Below, one piece after another: positions 7,602 through 16,168 of a DNA stretch of 29,251 nucleotides. The number at the start of each line of letters is the position of its first letter. Within the stretch, counting starts at the first letter, position 1. Origin of the DNA: CAZGKX01 sp964525945 (lineage in GTDB: Bacteria > Pseudomonadota > Gammaproteobacteria > Legionellales > Legionellaceae). A model generated the notes under the pieces. The model did no database searches and was not told the DNA's origin. It saw nothing but the letters and a program-made list of their open reading frames with translations. The stretch covers positions 1 to 29,251 of the forward strand of contig CAZGKX010000031.1 of NCBI GenBank assembly GCA_964525945.1, written 5' to 3'. The translations under genes and the position numbers were made by a program.

Positions 7602-9059
7602 ATGCGATATATACTGGCTATTGATCAGGGAACAAGCAGTACACGGGCCATTTTGTACTCTACACAACAACAAGTCATTGCCGTAAGGCAATACCCCATC
7701 ACCTCATTTTCTCCTCAGTCCAACTGGGTAGAACAAGATCCAGAAGAAATCTGGCAAAAAACATTGCAAGCTATTCAAGAGGTATCAGCACGGATTGACC
7801 CTAAGCACATTATTGCTTGTGGCATTACCAATCAGCGAGAAACCACGCTTATTTGGGATAAAAAAACAGGCATATGTTTAGCGCCAGCCATCGTTTGGCA
7901 AGATCGACGTACCCAAGCTTGGTGTGATTCTTTGCGTGAACACCAAGCGTTTGTGCAATTGAAAACAGGACTGCAAATTGATCCTTATTTTTCGGCAACC
8001 AAATTGAATTGGTTGCTCAACCATGTGCCGCAAGCACGTACAATGGCCGAAAAAAATCAATTGGCATTTGGCACCATCGATAGTTTTCTTATTTGGCGAT
8101 TGACCGGTGGACAATCGCATTTAACCGATATCACCAATGCCTCTCGAACGTTGTTATTTAACATCAATGAGCATGTGTGGGATACCCAATTGTTGGCATT
8201 GTTTTCGGTGCCAGCCCATATTTTACCAAATGTGCTAGCCTGCGATGCATCGTTTGGCGTGATCAATAAACAGATTTTGGGTGCGGAGATCCCCATAACC
8301 GGTGTTGCAGGCGATCAACAAGCGGCTATGGTGGGACAGAGGTGTTTCAAAGATGGCGATGCCAAAGCAACGTTTGGTACAGGTGGTTTTTTAATGTTAA
8401 ACACAGGCACGGCGCCTGTTTTTTCAAAACACCATTTATTGGCGACCATCGCCTACCAGATGCAAGGCAAAATAGCGTATGGATTGGAAGGCAGTATTTA
8501 CCATACCGGGACTGTTATTAAATGGCTGAGGGATGAATTGAAATTGATTGATTCAACGCAGGAAACGGCGGCGTTGGCGAACAGTCTACAAGGCAATGAT
8601 GGTGTTTATTTGGTGCCGTCTTTCACAGGCTTGGGTGCACCGCATTGGTCCCCCACAAAAGGCGCGGCTATTCTTGGCTTATCAACCAACAGCACGCGGG
8701 CCCATATCGTACGGGCTGCTTTGGAAAGCGTTTGTTACCAAACCCGGGATATTTTAGAGTGCATGCAAGGGGAAAATGCACAACCACTGACTCTATTGCG
8801 TGTTGATGGCGGCATGGCTGTGAATGAGTGGTTGTTACAATTTCTTGCGTCCTTGTGTAATATGAGGGTTGAACAACCCGTTTATCCAGAAATAACCGCA
8901 CTGGGTGCGGCAATGCTGGCGACTTTAGGCTGTGGTGAATCACTCTTCATGGATGTTTTACCCGCGCCGCAAGTTCGGCAATTTTTACCTGCAAAAAATC
9001 GTGAAGCAATGGAAGAATCTTATCAAGGTTGGCAACAAGCTTTGCATCGAGTGATTTAA
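7602..9059 (+). CDS. glpK: glycerol kinase GlpK
   Basis: Phosphorylates glycerol with ATP to sn-glycerol-3-phosphate, the substrate of the GlpD encoded next door. It has 485 residues (family about 500). FGGY-kinase features are the N-terminal phosphate loop IDQGTSSTRA (residues 6-15), GITNQRETTLIWD, the GDQQAAMVGQ segment, YGLEGSIYHTG, and SFTGLGAPHWSP, followed by RVDGGMAVNEWLLQF in the C-terminal ATPase fold. Only a weak GGGA-type ribosome site precedes the ATG. The next gene starts 15 bases after the stop and is likely co-transcribed. Confidence 0.98.
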   Translation: MRYILAIDQGTSSTRAILYSTQQQVIAVRQYPITSFSPQSNWVEQDPEEIWQKTLQAIQEVSARIDPKHIIACGITNQRETTLIWDKKTGICLAPAIVWQDRRTQAWCDSLREHQAFVQLKTGLQIDPYFSATKLNWLLNHVPQARTMAEKNQLAFGTIDSFLIWRLTGGQSHLTDITNASRTLLFNINEHVWDTQLLALFSVPAHILPNVLACDASFGVINKQILGAEIPITGVAGDQQAAMVGQRCFKDGDAKATFGTGGFLMLNTGTAPVFSKHHLLATIAYQMQGKIAYGLEGSIYHTGTVIKWLRDELKLIDSTQETAALANSLQGNDGVYLVPSFTGLGAPHWSPTKGAAILGLSTNSTRAHIVRAALESVCYQTRDILECMQGENAQPLTLLRVDGGMAVNEWLLQFLASLCNMRVEQPVYPEITALGAAMLATLGCGESLFMDVLPAPQVRQFLPAKNREAMEESYQGWQQALHRVI

Positions 9060-9073
9060 GAAGGGGGCGTACC

Positions 9074-9811
9074 ATGGACAAATTTTTTCAAGGAATGAAT
9101 TATTTATTGCGCGGCATGAAATGCCTTTTTTTACCTGGCGTGAAGCGATTTGTAGTGCTTCCTATCCTCTTTAATTTTATGTTGTTTTCAACATTGTTTT
9201 ATTTTATATACCATTATGTCAGTATTTATTCACAAATGTACATGGCGAATTTACCGTGGTGGTTAAGTTTTTTGCATGATATCTTTTTAATCGTTTTTGT
9301 CATCAGTTTTTTCTTATTGTTTTTATCGATGTTTACCGTTATTTTTAACCTGATCGCAGCCCCATTTAATGGGTTGTTGGCTGAAAAAGCACAAGCTATC
9401 CTTTACCGCAGCACTATACCTTCCTTGCCTTTTTCAACCATTGTATGGCGGAGCATCAAACGGCAGGGGCAGTTTTTGTGGTATTTTTTCCCACGGTTTG
9501 TGGCCATGTGTCTTTTGTTTTTTGTACCTTTTATCCATCCTGTTTACCCGTTTTTATGGTTCTTTTTTAATGCGTGGATGTTGAGTGTGCAATACCAAGA
9601 TTTTGCGATGGACAATAATTTAGTGGGTTTTCATGATATGCGGAAAAAAATTGAAAACAATAAATTGAATGCGTTTGGTTTTGGTACCGTTGTTAATCTG
9701 GCAAGTTTTATCCCTATTTTGAATATTTTCACCATGCCTGCGGCAGTGATTGGCGGGGTGATTCTATACCGTGAATCCAACCAAAAAACCATAACAGAAC
9801 CGCTATCCTAA
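9074..9811 (+). CDS. EI24/CysZ-like inner-membrane protein
   Basis: A 245-residue polytopic protein with the EI24-domain pattern of CysZ. The start MDKFFQGMNYLLRGMKCLFLPGVKRFVVLPILFN matches the CysZ opening (a G.NY..RG.K....PG..RFV..P layout). A pair of long hydrophobic hairpins, the LIAAPFNGLLAEKAQ segment and a C-terminal glycine-rich FTMPAAVIGGVILY segment follow. E. coli CysZ is a sulfate permease; whether this protein moves sulfate is not shown, as no cys genes are near. Start chosen at ATG 9074 because AAGGGGG lies 7 bases upstream; longer forms would overlap glpK. The placement after glpK suggests read-through transcription rather than a shared pathway. Confidence 0.8.
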   Translation: MDKFFQGMNYLLRGMKCLFLPGVKRFVVLPILFNFMLFSTLFYFIYHYVSIYSQMYMANLPWWLSFLHDIFLIVFVISFFLLFLSMFTVIFNLIAAPFNGLLAEKAQAILYRSTIPSLPFSTIVWRSIKRQGQFLWYFFPRFVAMCLLFFVPFIHPVYPFLWFFFNAWMLSVQYQDFAMDNNLVGFHDMRKKIENNKLNAFGFGTVVNLASFIPILNIFTMPAAVIGGVILYRESNQKTITEPLS

Positions 9812-9820
9812 GCGAGCTAG

Positions 9821-9856
9821 GTAGGGTGGGCAAAAGAGCGCAGCGATGTGCCCACC
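9821..9856. repeat. GGTGGGCA/TGCCCACC hairpin repeat, likely bidirectional terminator
   Basis: GGTGGGCA (9825-9832) pairs exactly with TGCCCACC (9849-9856), preceded by GTAGG. It sits between the convergent CysZ-like gene and gltA. The GTAGGGTGGGC...GCCCACC form is a widespread dispersed palindromic repeat in bacterial genomes, as I recall. Here it probably also serves as a transcription end point for both genes. Confidence 0.55.
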
Positions 9857-9873
9857 AAATCAGAACCCCGGTG

Positions 9874-11141
9874 TTAACCTACATCCCGTTGTTTTTCGCC
9901 GAGATAAAGCTGCCGTGGCCGACCAATTTTGGATTTTTCTTCCACCATTTCCATCCAATGGGACATCCATCCTACCGTTCTTGCCAGGGCAAAAATCACT
10001 GTAAACATATTGGTGGGGATGCCGATCGCACTTAATGTGATGCCTGAGTAAAAATCAACGTTAGGGTACAGTTTTTTCTCAATAAAATAACTGTCTTCCA
10101 AAGCAATTCGCTCCAATTCCATCGCCAATTTAAACAAGGGCTCGTTTTGTGCATCCATGGCATTGAGAACTTTGTAGCATGTTTCGCGCATGACTTTAGC
10201 ACGCGGATCGTAGCTTTTATACACCCGATGCCCAAAACCCATCAAACGGAATGGATCGTCTTTATCTTTTGCGCGTTTAAGATAATGGTTGATGTTGCTC
10301 ACATCGCCAATTTCTTTCAACATGTTTAGGCACGCTTCATTTGCGCCACCATGAGCGGGGCCCCATAACGCCCCAATACCTGCAGAAATACAAGCAAATG
10401 GGTTGGCGCCGGTAGAACCTGCCAGACGCACTGTTGAGGTTGATGCGTTTTGTTCATGGTCTGCGTGTAACGTAAAGATTGTGTCCATGGCTTGGACCAA
10501 CACCGGATTTGGTACGATGTTTTCCGATGGCACGCCAAACATCATGTGTAAAAAATTCTCAGCGTAAGACATTCTATTTTGGGGATACATGTACGGTTGG
10601 CCAATGGAATACTTATAACTCATCGCTGCCAGCGTTGGCATTTTAGCAACCAAGCGTATGGCCGATGTATAACGGTCTTTTTGATTGCTTAAATCCATGG
10701 AGTCATGATAAAACGCCGATAAAGCGCCAACAATACCGACCATAATAGCCATGGGGTGTGCGTCACGACGAAAACCATTTAAGAATTGATACATCTGTTG
10801 ATGCACCATGGTATGGTTATTGATTAAACTATTAAAACGAACTTTTTCCTTTGCATCCGGTAAGTCACCGTTGAGCAATAAGTAGCAAACATCCAGAAAA
10901 TCTTTTTTTTCTGCAAGTTGTTCAATGGGGTAACCACGGTAAAGCAGTGTACCTTTCTCTCCATCAATGAAGGTTATTTTTGATTCGCAAGAAGCGGTGG
11001 ACATAAAGCCAGGATCGTAGGTAAACACACCGTGGGAACCAAGTTTACTGATATCAATTACATCATTGCCCTCTGTAGGGCTATAAATGGGTAAATCAAT
11101 GGACTCTTGATTGTCTATACTCAATCGAGCAATTTTTTGTG
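9874..11141 (-). CDS. gltA: citrate synthase GltA (start codon lost in assembly gap)
   Basis: Condenses acetyl-CoA and oxaloacetate to citrate, the entry step of the TCA cycle. The readable protein begins QKIARLSIDNQE and continues SKLGSHGVFTYDPGFMSTASCESKITFIDG, a close match to the type II (hexameric, gammaproteobacterial) GltA N-terminus. Active-site segments are all present: GPAHGGAN (His), GFGHRVYK (His) and PNVDFYSG (Asp). The frame continues past the Ns to an ATG at 11241, but that stretch contains an excellent promoter and is unlikely to be coding, so the true start is probably within or next to the 10 Ns. A fallback in-frame TTG lies a few codons after the gap. Confidence 0.95.
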
Positions 11142-11151
11142 NNNNNNNNNN
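11142..11151. other. assembly gap of 10 N
   Basis: Ten consecutive undetermined bases at the 5' end of gltA. A round number of Ns often marks a gap of unknown size, so the distance between gltA and its promoter should not be trusted. Confidence 0.95.
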
Positions 11152-11167
11152 GTTATTCTTACGCGGG

Positions 11168-11196
11168 ACTATATAAAAATGCAACCCAGTCGTCAA
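11168..11196 (-). promoter_or_regulatory. gltA: gltA promoter
   Basis: On the minus strand, -35 TTGACG (11191-11196), 17-base spacer, -10 TATAGT (11168-11173). The predicted start near 11161 faces the Ns and gltA, which argues that the open frame upstream of the gap is untranslated. Confidence 0.75.
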
Positions 11197-11283
11197 TTTT
11201 AGCCATAAATTAAATCGATAATGATTTTTTTGTTGGACCATGGTGGTTATTATTAGTCGCTTTTGAATCTATGTGATTATATA

Positions 11284-11313
11284 TTGACCATATATGTTAA
11301 TATGTGGTACAAT
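11284..11313 (+). promoter_or_regulatory. promoter of the GTPase-domain gene
   Basis: -35 TTGACC (11284-11289), 18-base spacer, -10 TACAAT (11308-11313). It lies downstream of the alternative TTG start at 11263 and about 30 bases upstream of ATG 11344, which supports the shorter protein. Confidence 0.7.
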
Positions 11314-11343
11314 TGTTTCATTGTTGTCTTTGATGGGCAATCC

Positions 11344-12450
11344 ATGAAGCAGAAAACATTGCAAGACAAAGCTTATAAAAAAATTTCCTTGGTGGGTAAT
11401 CCTCAAAGTGGAAAAACCAGTTTATTAGCCGCACTGCAAGAAACGTCTTCGGCGACTCCAATTCATATTCCACAGCTGGATTCAGGAACGGAGTCCGCGG
11501 TAAATATTGTCATTTTTTCAATGCCGCAACAAAATTTATCCATCCAATTTTTTGATCTATCCGGTAAAAAAGAATTTGATAAGGTTATCGATCAATCCAC
11601 CTATTTCAAGAGAGACATTGTTTACATTTGCCTCGATTTATCGTTGTCTGAGGTAGAAATAGCCGCTCAAGCCAGGTATTGGCAAAAAAAGGCCATGGGT
11701 TGGTCTGTGAAACCTTATCAATGCGTGTTGGTCGGAACAAAATTGGACAAGATTTCTCCTCAAGCGGTAAACAGCAAAAAAAGTCACCTCACTGCATTGG
11801 CGAAAACATTAGGATGCTACCCTGATGTCTGTATGACGGATGCAAAACAAATTGCCCAGACCGTGCAAGCTGCAAACAACGAAGAATTTTTAATGGATTT
11901 TCTCCAACCTGCTTTTGTAGAAAAGTGTTTATCGCTGTATGATTTCAACACCCGTGGTATTTTAAGCAATGGCTGGAAAATGATCCACCAACGGGTTGTT
12001 GATGATCCCTATATAATGGCCCTCGAACCCCAATTTTTTATCCATGGAAAAGAATATAAAACGCAATTGCAAATACAAGCTATCCTAAAAAGTCGTGAGC
12101 CCAATGGCGAATTATTGGAAATTTCTGATGCCAAACAGGACATTTTAGATGAGCTTGATGCTCGTATTGTGGATATTCAAAGCAGTTTTGGGATGGTGCA
12201 AGTTAGAAGTTCCCAAAAATCAGCGGCTTTGATTGATTTGTATGAACAAATTTATTTTTCAAAAGATGATAAAATTTATCATGTTATTGATCAGTGGCTG
12301 CGTAATCCCAATAATCAACGACAAGCACAACAAGTGAGAAACCGATTTTTTCACAGTGGCCCCACTCAAACTGAGATGATGTTAGACAATATCAGCTGTT
12401 TGGCAGACCCATTAAAAGACACAGTAAGCAGTGACCATATCATGGTTTGA
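11344..12450 (+). CDS. Ras/Roc-like GTPase-domain protein with unknown C-terminal half
   Basis: A 368-residue soluble protein. Residues 12-165 show a small-GTPase fold: P-loop GNPQSGKTS (18-26), DxxG box DLSG (71-74) after a strand IQFFDL, and a nucleotide-base box GTKLDK (131-136, TKLD in place of NKxD). A DAK in MTDAK stands where SAK is usual. The layout (basic start, G1, G3, G4 at normal small-GTPase spacing) is like Rab/Roc/Miro domains and unlike ribosome-assembly GTPases. The C-terminal ~200 residues, with helical stretches DAKQDILDELDARIVDIQ and ALIDLYEQIYF, match nothing I recognise. No signal peptide or transmembrane segment. Eukaryotic-like GTPases occur as effectors in Legionellales, so an effector role is possible but unproven. 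Divergent from gltA and convergent with argH. Confidence 0.75.
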   Translation: MKQKTLQDKAYKKISLVGNPQSGKTSLLAALQETSSATPIHIPQLDSGTESAVNIVIFSMPQQNLSIQFFDLSGKKEFDKVIDQSTYFKRDIVYICLDLSLSEVEIAAQARYWQKKAMGWSVKPYQCVLVGTKLDKISPQAVNSKKSHLTALAKTLGCYPDVCMTDAKQIAQTVQAANNEEFLMDFLQPAFVEKCLSLYDFNTRGILSNGWKMIHQRVVDDPYIMALEPQFFIHGKEYKTQLQIQAILKSREPNGELLEISDAKQDILDELDARIVDIQSSFGMVQVRSSQKSAALIDLYEQIYFSKDDKIYHVIDQWLRNPNNQRQAQQVRNRFFHSGPTQTEMMLDNISCLADPLKDTVSSDHIMV

Positions 12451-12545
12451 ACGGACTTGGTCGGGAGAGAAAGACTTTTGGTTGTTTCTTTATTTTGGTT
12501 AAAGTTCCCGTTATTGGAAATGTAGGGCTTCGAAAAAGGCCACAA

Positions 12546-12605
12546 TTGCTTCGCTGCGCTCGCAATGACAGAGCTCAATCTCGTCATTGCGAGTGCAGCA
12601 GTCTC
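12546..12605. repeat. dispersed palindromic repeat (CATTGCGAG type)
   Basis: The left arm TTGCTTCGCTGCGCTCGCAA (12546-12565), continuing TGACA, faces a right arm GTCATTGCGAGTGCAGC (12583-12599) that is its near-exact inverse before decaying. This GTCATTGCGAG-CGCAGC-GAAGCAATC palindrome is, from memory, a very common intergenic repeat in Rickettsiales, Legionellales and other Proteobacteria. It lies between the convergent GTPase gene and argH and fills most of the 174-base space there. One arm has drifted, suggesting an old copy. It could end transcription from both sides. Confidence 0.7.
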
Positions 12606-12624
12606 CAAAACATGTGCCAATACT

Positions 12625-14043
12625 TCAGGGTTCGACCAAAAAACCAAGTTTAGTATCGAGCCAAGCCACAATATTTGCGCGTTCTATTTTGGCTTGTTCA
12701 ATGGCTTGCAAAACGGCCTGCTGACCCGTTCCTCCCACAACCCGATGTGCATCAACCACCGAAAAAATGTCAAGAACCTGGTAGATTTCATCTTGGATGG
12801 TTGGCAAAAATTGCTGATAATCGCTCAACGGCAGGTTGCTCAACAAGGTGTTCTTCTCAATGGCAAACAACACGATTTTTCCTGTAATTTCATGTGCTTG
12901 TCGAAAAGATAGACCTAATGTCACCAAATAATTAGCAAGCTGAGTGGCGTTTGAATAATCGTTGCTCGCTTGCTGAAACATGTTTTTTTTATTGACCACC
13001 AGCGTGGCTAACATCGGCGTGTACACCGCCAAGGTTTTACGCAGCGTTTTGACCGTGTCAAAAAGGCCTTCTTTGTCTTCTTGAAGATCTTTGTTATACG
13101 CCAAGGGCAATCCTTTTAAAACCGTTAGCAAAGACAGTAAAGCACCGTAGACGCGGCCTGTTTTGCCTCGGGCGAGCTCGGCAACATCCGGGTTTTTTTT
13201 CTGAGGCATCATGCTGCTGCCTGTGCAAAATGCATCATCCAAACGAATAAAGGAAAATTCCTGGCTGGACCACAAAATAATTTCTTCACTGAGTTTTGAA
13301 AAATGCATCATGATCAACGATGCATTGGCTAAAAACTCCACCACAAAATCACGATCACTCACAGCATCCAAACTGTTCCAGTATATGCCATCGAAGCGCA
13401 GTAACTTGGCCACATAATCTCGATCCACATCGACTCCGCTACCCGCCAAAGCCCCTGCACCCAACGGGCAATGATTGACCCTTGGAAAGCTACTGATCAA
13501 GCGTTCTGCATCGCGTTTAAACATATGAAAATAAGCCAACATATGATGAGCAAATCGAACAGGTTCAGCCCGCTGCAAATGCGTATAACCAGGCATGATG
13601 GTGTCCACATGTTGTTCGGCCAGTGATAAAATAACATCCAGCAAACCCAGTAATTGTTGGAGGGTCATCAGGAGTTGCTGGCGCACATAAAGGTGCATGT
13701 CCAAGGCGACTTGATCATTGCGGCTTCGTCCTGTATGCAATTGGCCCGCCACATCGCCGATCAGGTGATGAAGGTGGCGTTCAATATTCATATGAATGTC
13801 TTCATCAATTTGATGAAATTGAATGGTTTTATTTCTCACCTGGGCTTGGATGGTTTTCAACCCGTCTTGAATCAAGGCAACGTTTTCTTCGGTCAAAATT
13901 TTACAGTGCCCCAACATGTCCACATGGGCGAGACTGCCTAAAATATCAACCTCAGCAAGCTCTTGATCAAATGCAATGGATGCGTTGTATTCATCAACAA
14001 GTTGATGCGTGTTACCGGTGAACCGACCGCCCCAAAGTTTCAT
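12625..14043 (-). CDS. argH: argininosuccinate lyase ArgH
   Basis: Splits argininosuccinate into arginine and fumarate, the last step of arginine synthesis; cytosolic homotetramer. 472 residues, slightly longer than E. coli (457) because of a C-terminal tail. Typical MKLWGGRF start, HTGRSRNDQVALD segment, GYTHLQRAEPVRF, and the fumarase/aspartase superfamily loop GSSMMPQKKNPD carrying the catalytic Ser. Its ATG overlaps the argG stop by four bases (ATGA). It is the last gene of the operon; the palindromic repeat just beyond its stop is a likely end point. Confidence 0.98.
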   Translation of the reverse strand: MKLWGGRFTGNTHQLVDEYNASIAFDQELAEVDILGSLAHVDMLGHCKILTEENVALIQDGLKTIQAQVRNKTIQFHQIDEDIHMNIERHLHHLIGDVAGQLHTGRSRNDQVALDMHLYVRQQLLMTLQQLLGLLDVILSLAEQHVDTIMPGYTHLQRAEPVRFAHHMLAYFHMFKRDAERLISSFPRVNHCPLGAGALAGSGVDVDRDYVAKLLRFDGIYWNSLDAVSDRDFVVEFLANASLIMMHFSKLSEEIILWSSQEFSFIRLDDAFCTGSSMMPQKKNPDVAELARGKTGRVYGALLSLLTVLKGLPLAYNKDLQEDKEGLFDTVKTLRKTLAVYTPMLATLVVNKKNMFQQASNDYSNATQLANYLVTLGLSFRQAHEITGKIVLFAIEKNTLLSNLPLSDYQQFLPTIQDEIYQVLDIFSVVDAHRVVGGTGQQAVLQAIEQAKIERANIVAWLDTKLGFLVEP

Positions 14044-15248
14044 GATTTACCCTCCAGCTTGTTGACTTGCGAGTGCACTTTCAAAGGCAAGCCCCATAAT
14101 TTGATGAAGCCGGCAGATGCTTGGTGATCAAACGCATCTGCCGCTTGATAAGTGGCCAAATCCAACTGATACAACGAATGGGTGGATTGTCGCCCGACCA
14201 CGGTTGCTGTGCCTTTAAAGCATTTTATTTTAACGACTCCCGTTACGGTTTGTTGGGTTTCATTGATAAACGCATTGATCGCATCGAGCAGGGGGGAATA
14301 CCATAAGCCGTCGTACACTAGGTTGGAAAATTTTTGTTCGATCCCAGTTTTAAAATGCAGTACATCTCGCGTCAGGCACAATGATTCTAACGCTTGATGG
14401 GCTTTGATCAAGGTCAACGCTGCGGGTGCCTCATAAATTTCTCTTGATTTAATACCGATCAAACGATTATCGACGTGATCAAATCGACCTATCCTATGTT
14501 GGCTGGCGATCACTTTCAATTGTTTAATCAGTTGATAAAACGGTAAATGTGAACCATTCAACGCCACCGGCAAGCCTTTTTCAAATGCCAATTCGATATA
14601 ATCGGCTTCCTCTGGGGTTTGTTTTATTTCTGCAGTCAATTCATAAGCGGTTGCAGGTGGTTCAATCCATGGATCTTCTAACACACCACATTCACAACTT
14701 CTACCCCATAAATTCATATCAATACTAAAGGGGTTGTCCATGCTGATGGGCAATGGAATTTGATGTTGATTGGCGTAAGCAATTGCTTCTTCGCGCGGCA
14801 TTGGACATTCTCGCACCGGGGCTACAATTTTTAGTGACGGATTCAAGGTGTGGATGGATACATCAAATCGCACTTGATCATTGCCCTTGCCCGTACACCC
14901 ATGAGCAACGGCCACGGCATGTTCTGATTCGGCAATTTCCACAAGTTTTTTAGCGATTAAAGGCCGGGACAACGCGGAAATTAAAGGATAAACACCTTCA
15001 TACAAGGCATTGGCTTTTAATGCTTTTGCTAAATATTGATTGGCGAATTCCTCTTGAACATCAAGCACATGGCAACGGCTTGCGCCAATTTTTAGCGCTT
15101 TATCCTTTAACGCCTGTAAGTTTTTGCCTTCGCCCACATCAACGGCAAGTGCCACTACGTCGTAATTGTATTTTTCTTGCAGCCATTTGATGGCAACGGA
15201 GGTGTCCAACCCCCCAGAATAAGCTAAAATAATTTTTTCTTTTGACAT
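14040..15248 (-). CDS. argG: argininosuccinate synthase ArgG
   Basis: Joins citrulline and aspartate with ATP to form argininosuccinate. 402 residues, of the ~400-residue class and not the longer 447-residue E. coli type. Pyrophosphate loop AYSGGLDTS (residues 9-17), the AHGCTGKGNDQVRF segment, and SMDNPFSIDMNLWGRSCECGVLEDP are diagnostic. The start has AGGAG about 7 bases upstream of the ATG and is separated from argF by nine bases. Translational coupling to argH by ATGA overlap is likely. Confidence 0.98.
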   Translation of the reverse strand: MSKEKIILAYSGGLDTSVAIKWLQEKYNYDVVALAVDVGEGKNLQALKDKALKIGASRCHVLDVQEEFANQYLAKALKANALYEGVYPLISALSRPLIAKKLVEIAESEHAVAVAHGCTGKGNDQVRFDVSIHTLNPSLKIVAPVRECPMPREEAIAYANQHQIPLPISMDNPFSIDMNLWGRSCECGVLEDPWIEPPATAYELTAEIKQTPEEADYIELAFEKGLPVALNGSHLPFYQLIKQLKVIASQHRIGRFDHVDNRLIGIKSREIYEAPAALTLIKAHQALESLCLTRDVLHFKTGIEQKFSNLVYDGLWYSPLLDAINAFINETQQTVTGVVKIKCFKGTATVVGRQSTHSLYQLDLATYQAADAFDHQASAGFIKLWGLPLKVHSQVNKLEGKS

Positions 15249-15257
15249 GGTAAACTC

Positions 15258-16157
15258 CTAACAAATTAAATGGGCTAACAACGATTTTTGAACATGCAAT
15301 CGATTTTCACTTTGTTGAAAAATCACCGAGCAAGGCATGTCCGGTAAATTCATGCTTACTTCTTTGCCGCGGACCATGGGCATGCAATGCATAAAAAGTG
15401 CATTTTTATGGGCATGGTCCATTAATTCTTCATTCACTTGCAGACCTGCAAAAATCGTTTCATCTTGTTCTGCAAATCCCATGCTGGTCCAAACATCCGT
15501 GTACACGGCATGGCAACCTTGCACGGCCATTTTGGGATCTTGGAACGAAGTCACAAGCGATGCTGTGCCATTTTGTTGGAGCGTATTTAAAATATTTTCA
15601 TGCAAGACTTGGCTTTCCGGGCAACAATAGTGCACATTGACACCTAATTTTGTGGCCATGATGCACAAACTGTTTAACACGTTATTGGCATCGCCCAAGT
15701 AGCAAATGGTCAAACCCTCCAACTGCTTAAAATGCTCTTTGAGCGTCAATAAATCGGCCAAGCTTTGGCACGGATGAAACGTGTCTGTTAACCCATTGAT
15801 AATGGGTATGTTGGCATACGCTTGCATTTCAGAAAGATCATTGTCATCGTAGGTTCTGATCATCATGGCTGCGCAATACCCTTGAATGACGCGAATAAAA
15901 TCTTTTGGCTGTTCTGTTTTTCTGTTTTGCCCGACACTTTCAATCACGTGCCCCCCCAATTGCGAAACCGCTGCCGTAAAGCTAAAGCGGGTTCGTAATG
16001 ACGGCTTTTCAAAAACGAGCGCGACGTGTTTTCCAGAGAGAGCAGTTGTGTACAACGCCGGATTCGCTTTCATTTTCTCCGCTAAATTCAGGATAGAATG
16101 AATATCAAGGGTTGATAGTTCGTTGCCCGTTAGTAAATGTTTAATGGTAGTGTTCAC
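15258..16157 (-). CDS. argF: ornithine carbamoyltransferase ArgF
   Basis: Makes citrulline from ornithine and carbamoyl phosphate. 299 residues from a GTG start at 16157. That start is chosen because AAAGGAGAAG sits directly upstream at ideal spacing and the protein then begins MNTTIKHLLTG; a longer frame to 16193 would overlap argB and lacks a ribosome site. Carbamoyl-phosphate loop SLRTR (residues 53-57), the ornithine loop HCMPMVRG, and TDVWTSMG are present. The HCMP in place of HCLP is a common variant. Eleven bases separate it from the argB stop, and the ribosome site lies in that gap. Confidence 0.96.
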   Translation of the reverse strand: MNTTIKHLLTGNELSTLDIHSILNLAEKMKANPALYTTALSGKHVALVFEKPSLRTRFSFTAAVSQLGGHVIESVGQNRKTEQPKDFIRVIQGYCAAMMIRTYDDNDLSEMQAYANIPIINGLTDTFHPCQSLADLLTLKEHFKQLEGLTICYLGDANNVLNSLCIMATKLGVNVHYCCPESQVLHENILNTLQQNGTASLVTSFQDPKMAVQGCHAVYTDVWTSMGFAEQDETIFAGLQVNEELMDHAHKNALFMHCMPMVRGKEVSMNLPDMPCSVIFQQSENRLHVQKSLLAHLIC

Positions 16158-16168
16158 GTTCTTCTCCT

